DNA of 34,649 nucleotides from JBGQOJ01 sp052119585 (lineage in GTDB: Bacteria > Pseudomonadota > Alphaproteobacteria > Rhodobacterales > Rhodobacteraceae), in the NCBI RefSeq assembly GCF_052119585.1, contig NZ_JBGQOJ010000032.1, forward strand, positions 1 to 34,649, read 5' to 3'. Every line of letters starts with the position of its first letter. Position 1 is the stretch's first letter. Made by a program: the position numbers and the translations under genes. A model generated the notes under the pieces. It worked only from the letters and a program-made list of their open reading frames with translations. It searched no databases and was not told the DNA's origin. Shown one piece after another: positions 31,689-34,649 of the stretch.

Positions 31689-32089
31689 GGACGGCGGATT
31701 GGCAGAGCCGTCTGGCAGGGATAGTTGAGCACGCCCGCACCCGGCCTTTCGTCTGGGGCACGCATGACTGCGCCACCTGGGCCTTTGAGCTGCGCGCCGC
31801 CCTGACCGGCGGCGCGGATGTGGCCGCCCTGTGGCGCGGCCGCTATACCACCGCCCTTGGTGCGCGGCGGGTGATGGTGCGGTGCGGCTGGCAGAGCCTT
31901 GAGGCGATGGGCCGTGATCTTTTGGGCGCGCCCTTGGCCTCCCCGCTTTCGGCGCAGCGCGGCGATCTGGTGCTCGGGGGCGCGGACCCCGCCTTCGGGG
32001 TCTGCCTCGGCGCCAAGGCCGGCTTTGTCGCAGGTCCCGGCCTGACGCTCCTGCCGCTTGAAGCCTGCACCCTGGCCTGGAGGGTCTGA
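31685..32089 (+). CDS. DUF6950 family protein
   Basis: A 134-residue protein of the DUF6950 family, occupying the place that NlpC/P60 holds in module 2. The N-terminal motif FVWGTHDCATWAFELRAALT contains H27-D28-C29, resembling the HDC start of a cysteine-peptidase fold, and a later GDLVLGGADPAFGVCLGAKA segment looks like the second strand set of NlpC-like folds. It may be a cell-wall peptidase of the tail tip, but catalysis is not shown for the family to my knowledge. Start at 31685 overlaps the upstream stop. Confidence 0.75.
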   Translation: MRTADWQSRLAGIVEHARTRPFVWGTHDCATWAFELRAALTGGADVAALWRGRYTTALGARRVMVRCGWQSLEAMGRDLLGAPLASPLSAQRGDLVLGGADPAFGVCLGAKAGFVAGPGLTLLPLEACTLAWRV

Positions 32090-32090
32090 C

Positions 32091-32683
32091 ATGCCGCCCA
32101 TCGTGCTTGGCGTTGTGGCCCTTGGCGGGGCAGCGGCGGGCGGCAGGGACCGGTCACGGCCGTGGCCAGCAAGGGCGCGCAGGCCCTGGCCTTTGCCCCG
32201 ATCGACGCCTTGCAGGCGGACGGGCTGTTTGCCGGCGGCAAGACCGGCCTCGACGTGGTGGGCGCGACGCTGCGCCTGAGCACGGTGCTCGATGCGCAGG
32301 GCACCCCCTCCACTGTGCAGACCTCCGGCCTTTACGAGTTCGGCGCGGGGCTGGACTTCGGGACGGTGCGCCTGCTTCGCCTGCGCAGCCAGATCAGCGT
32401 CGGCGCCCTGGCGCTCCTGGACCGGATCGACGCACGTCTGGAGCCGATCGACACCTGGGCCGACTTCGACGGCTCCGAAGGCGCCGAGATCGATGTGGTG
32501 CTCGAGGTGCGGGACACCGACGATGATCCGGCGGGCACTCCGGTCTGGAGCCCGTGGAGCCGCGTCGACAATCATGAAATCGAGGCGCGCGCCGTGCAGG
32601 CGCGGGCGTGGTTGAGCACGGCCGATCCGGCCTTCACGCCGGTGGTCACGCAGTTGCGGCTCTATGCAGACGAGGTGGCCTGA
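32091..32683 (+). pseudogene. Collapsed tail hub gene of module 3 (start and end only)
   Basis: The ATG at 32091 begins a normal hub-type start (MPPIVLGVVALGGAAAGG). At about 32140 the reading frame is lost and this frame ends as an arginine/proline-rich stretch at 32279. In the other frame a well-formed hub C-terminus runs from about 32147 (GPVTAVASKGAQALAFAPID, then a LLRLRSQISVGALALLDR domain) to the stop at 32681-32683 (ARAWLSTADPAFTPVVTQLR and on). A deletion of the middle of a large hub gene, with a frameshift at the joint, accounts for both. A GTG at 32162 could start the C-terminal fragment alone, but no ribosome site is clear. Confidence 0.7.
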
Positions 32684-32786
32684 TGCTGCGCTCAACTCGG
32701 ATTGAACCACGTGTCGCTGCCTGCGGGCTTCGCCGCCAGCGCGGCAAGCCGTGCCCTTCATCGCAACAGGAACTGGACACACATCG

Positions 32787-33017
32787 ATGGCGCAAACGAA
32801 CAGCTATGTGATCGAGAACGATGCGGGTCTCGCGGTACGAACCCGCCTCAACGAGGTTCTGGCCGCGATCCAGTCGGCCAATGCCGGAGCCACGGCGCCG
32901 ACCGCGACGCAGCCCGGCATGACCTGGTTCGACACCAGCACCAGCCCGCCGGTGCTGCGCATCCGCAATGCCAGTGACGACGGCTGGGACGAGTTGCTTG
33001 ATGGCGGCAGTTTCTAA
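32787..33017 (+). CDS. Tail-fibre-associated N-terminal fragment, 76 aa
   Basis: A 76-residue protein starting MAQTNSYVIENDAGLAVRTR, then LNEVLAAIQSANAGATAPTA and PGMTWFDTSTSPPVLRIRNA. This is the conserved N-terminal domain of Rhodobacterales phage fibre or collar proteins, which usually continue into long repetitive shafts. Here it ends at GGSF, so it is either a stand-alone short version or a truncated fibre. A longer frame from 32751 has no ribosome site. It lies between the hub remnant and the holin. Confidence 0.65.
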   Translation: MAQTNSYVIENDAGLAVRTRLNEVLAAIQSANAGATAPTATQPGMTWFDTSTSPPVLRIRNASDDGWDELLDGGSF

Positions 33018-33046
33018 CCATCATTATCGAAAAGGGGTGCGCAGGC

Positions 33047-33361
33047 ATGGGCGGCGACAACAGCTTCATCGAGACCATCAATGCGCTGTTCGGCGGGGCG
33101 GTCACCACGCTGATCGGGGCCTTCACCGGCCGGCTGATGTATCACTCGGGCGAGGTCAAGCTGGGCCGGCGGCGGTTCTTCGGCAAGGAGCTCTTGTGGG
33201 AGATCCCGGTTGCCATCGGCATGGCGATCATCGGCGAGGCGGCGGCGAATTACCTCGGGCTGGGCCAGCCGGTCAGCACCGGTCTTGTGGCGACGCTGGC
33301 CTACCTTGGCCCGCGCGGGGCCGAGGCGCTGATCTGCAGCTGGCTCGGGCGCAAGAAGTAA
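33047..33361 (+). CDS. Holin-like protein (LydA-type superfamily III)
   Basis: A 104-residue small membrane protein directly before the endolysin. An N-terminal hydrophobic segment (INALFGGAVTTLIGAFTGRL) is followed by a charged turn (KLGRRRFFGKELLWE) and two further segments (IPVAIGMAIIGEAAANYLGL and STGLVATLAYLGPRGAEALI). This three-segment layout and the LGRRRFFGKELLWE motif match LydA-like holins of Rhodobacterales phages, which make the membrane hole that releases the endolysin. The start is ATG at 33047 with AAGGGG upstream. Confidence 0.75.
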   Translation: MGGDNSFIETINALFGGAVTTLIGAFTGRLMYHSGEVKLGRRRFFGKELLWEIPVAIGMAIIGEAAANYLGLGQPVSTGLVATLAYLGPRGAEALICSWLGRKK

Positions 33362-33390
33362 CCCCGCATCAATCCGAACAAGATCACACA

Positions 33391-33411
33391 CGCCGCCTAT
33401 CCCGGGCGGCG
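33391..33411 (+). terminator. GC-rich stem-loop between holin and endolysin
   Basis: The arms CGCCGCC (33391-33397) and GGCGGCG (33405-33411) pair around a 7-nt loop, followed by GTTCCTTTGG, only a weak T tract. It may slow or partly end transcription, or protect the holin mRNA end, in the 74-bp gap before the endolysin. Confidence 0.35.
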
Positions 33412-33435
33412 GTTCCTTTGGCATGGGAGAGCCAC

Positions 33436-34398
33436 ATGACGCCCTATGATATCGCCCACACCTATATCGGCACGACCGAAGGCCCGGGCCCTGCGGATAA
33501 TCCGAAGATCCTCGAGATGTATGCCACCATCGGTCAGGACTGGGTCGAACATGATGATGTGGCCTGGTGCGCGGCCTTTGTCGGGCATTGCCTCGAGCAG
33601 GCCGGTCTGCGCTCGACGCGGAAACTGACGGCGCGCTCCTATCTGGAGTGGGGCGTTCCGGTGGATCTCGCGGAGGCGCAAGAGGGCGACATTGTCGTGT
33701 TCCGGCGCGGCAGCTCGTCCTGGCAGGGCCATGTCGGCTTCTTTGTCGCGCAATCCGGCCAGATGATCGAGGTGCTGGGCGGCAATCAGGGCGATGCTGT
33801 GAGTATCAAGCGCTATGCGGCGTCAAAGCTGCTCGGCGTGCGCCGGGCCGGAAATGTCGCCCCCCGCGTGACGATGAGCACAGCGCAGGTGCAGACGGTC
33901 CTCGACGGTTTGGGTTATCACGAGGTCGGCCACGCGGATGGAAGCCTGGGCAGCCGCACCCGCGGCGCGATCCTGGCGTTCCGCGCCGATCAGGATCTGC
34001 CACTGGTGCCGATCATCGACGCAGAGCTCGTCGACGCGCTGGCCCGCGCGCCGTGCCGTGCCGTGTCGCCCGAGCGGGCCGCCGGCATGCCCGAGGGCTC
34101 GCGGATCGTGACGGCGGCCAATGCCCAGATCGGCCTCGGGGCGATCGGCGTCGCGGGATCGGTTGCCGGATCCGTTGCCGGTCAGATCACGCCGGCGCTG
34201 GACCAGATTGAGGCGGCACAGGGCATTGCCGCCCGCGCGCTGGTCCTGTTCGGCCTTGAGGGCGCGTTGCCTACCCTCTTGCCCTGGATCGGGGCGCTGC
34301 TGTTTGCAGGCGTGATAATTTATGCGGTCCGGGCGCGAGCCGCACGGATCGAGGATTATCGGACGGGTCGCAGCCCGGGCTCGGGTGGGGGTCAGTAA
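33436..34398 (+). CDS. Endolysin: TIGR02594-type peptidase with C-terminal membrane anchor
   Basis: A 320-residue cell-wall hydrolase. The N-terminal domain (about 1-135) is a TIGR02594/CHAP-like cysteine peptidase with C45 in DVAWCAAFVGHCLEQAG and H99 in WQGHVGFFVA. A peptidoglycan-binding-like domain follows (about 148-205: STAQVQTVLDGLGYHEVGHA, then SLGSRTRGAILAFRADQ). Near the C-terminus is a single membrane segment (TLLPWIGALLFAGVIIYAVR, about 280-300) and a charged tail. GGGAGAG precedes the ATG at 33436. It would degrade peptidoglycan after the holin acts. The membrane anchor near the C-terminus is unusual for a soluble endolysin and suggests it stays membrane-bound. Confidence 0.85.
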   Translation: MTPYDIAHTYIGTTEGPGPADNPKILEMYATIGQDWVEHDDVAWCAAFVGHCLEQAGLRSTRKLTARSYLEWGVPVDLAEAQEGDIVVFRRGSSSWQGHVGFFVAQSGQMIEVLGGNQGDAVSIKRYAASKLLGVRRAGNVAPRVTMSTAQVQTVLDGLGYHEVGHADGSLGSRTRGAILAFRADQDLPLVPIIDAELVDALARAPCRAVSPERAAGMPEGSRIVTAANAQIGLGAIGVAGSVAGSVAGQITPALDQIEAAQGIAARALVLFGLEGALPTLLPWIGALLFAGVIIYAVRARAARIEDYRTGRSPGSGGGQ

Positions 34399-34399
34399 G

Positions 34400-34649
34400 A
34401 TGGCCGCGTTTTGTCTATCGCTGATCCCGGTGCTCGGCCGGCGCGTTGCCCTTGCGGGCGCACTCGTACTTGCGGTGATCGTCGCCCTCTACACACTGTG
34501 GCGCAGCGGTCGGGCGGCGGGCGCGTCGGCCTATGCCGCGCGCCGCACCGAGGCCCGCATCCGCACCATGACCATAGCAAAGGAAACCCGCCATGAGGTG
34601 GACACCACAAGCGATGCTGATCTCGATCGCCGTCTTGACCGCTGGATGC
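34400..34649 (+). CDS. Small membrane protein, candidate spanin (partial, runs off the window)
   Basis: Starts two bases after the endolysin stop and is open to the right edge (83 codons seen). An N-terminal membrane segment (VALAGALVLAVIVALYTLWR) is followed by a charged helical region (ASAYAARRTEARIRTMTIAK, then ETRHEVDTTSDADLDRRLDR). This is the layout of an inner-membrane spanin (Rz-like) and the place just after the endolysin fits. The protein is incomplete here, so the outer-membrane partner or end cannot be judged. Confidence 0.55.
   Translation, partial: MAAFCLSLIPVLGRRVALAGALVLAVIVALYTLWRSGRAAGASAYAARRTEARIRTMTIAKETRHEVDTTSDADLDRRLDRWM

Noticed and set aside
32683..32811. 42-codon frame overlapping the hub stop by one base
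   Set aside because: Arg/Gln-rich sequence without domain, mostly out of frame with the fibre fragment that follows; the one-base overlap alone is not enough.
32702..32977. 91-codon frame starting at TTG 32702
   Set aside because: It overlaps the conserved fibre N-terminal domain in another frame and turns into shadow-like sequence.

Overview
The window is a GC-rich stretch (mostly about 60-65% G+C by eye) of prophage-type DNA. Gene content and protein style point to an alphaproteobacterium of the Rhodobacterales: Rhodobacter-GTA-like tail-tip genes, DUF6441, DUF6900 and DUF3489 proteins, and a lambda-type head operon with ATGA/GTGA-coupled genes. No tRNA, rRNA, CRISPR array, integrase or transposase is visible.

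Layout. 1-329 has no gene. 330-2340 is a minus-strand block of six small genes (DUF3489, four unknowns, DUF6900) that diverges from the first packaging operon. Module 1 (2483-13991) holds terS, terL (broken by an in-frame stop), gpW, portal, S49 protease with a nested scaffold, gpD-like decoration protein, gpE-like capsid, head-tail joining protein, DUF6441, and a tail-terminator stump fused to a glycine-rich fibre remnant. Module 2 (14247-30068) holds a second terS, an intact terL, gpW, a portal stump fused to a head-tail joining protein, DUF6441, a low-GC cargo gene, tail terminator, tail tube, a tail assembly chaperone with a likely -1 frameshift, tape measure, DUF2460, DUF2163, NlpC/P60 and a very large GTA-type hub. 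Module 3 (about 29937-34649) is a shorter remnant: a joining-protein tail fused to the hub, a DUF6441/tape-measure chimera, a different tail-tip set (two unknown tail proteins, DUF6950, collapsed hub), a fibre fragment, holin, endolysin and a partial spanin-like gene at the right edge.

How the parts fit. The three modules look like homologous siphophage operons in tandem that were pruned by internal deletions. Four of the five deletion joints are read in frame as chimeric proteins. What remains is close to one complete set: terL from module 2, portal, protease, scaffold and capsid from module 1, tube to hub from module 2, lysis genes from module 3. The window could therefore be a decaying tandem prophage or a reduced particle-making locus; sequence alone cannot decide.

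Four toxin-antitoxin loci sit exactly at joints between consecutive morphogenesis genes: Phd/PIN between terS and terL, AbrB/PIN between portal and protease, and DUF1778/GNAT after DUF6441 and again between DUF2460 and DUF2163. Three carry a promoter with an inverted-repeat operator that can be read in the sequence. They are the likeliest expressed cargo and the likeliest reason the locus persists.
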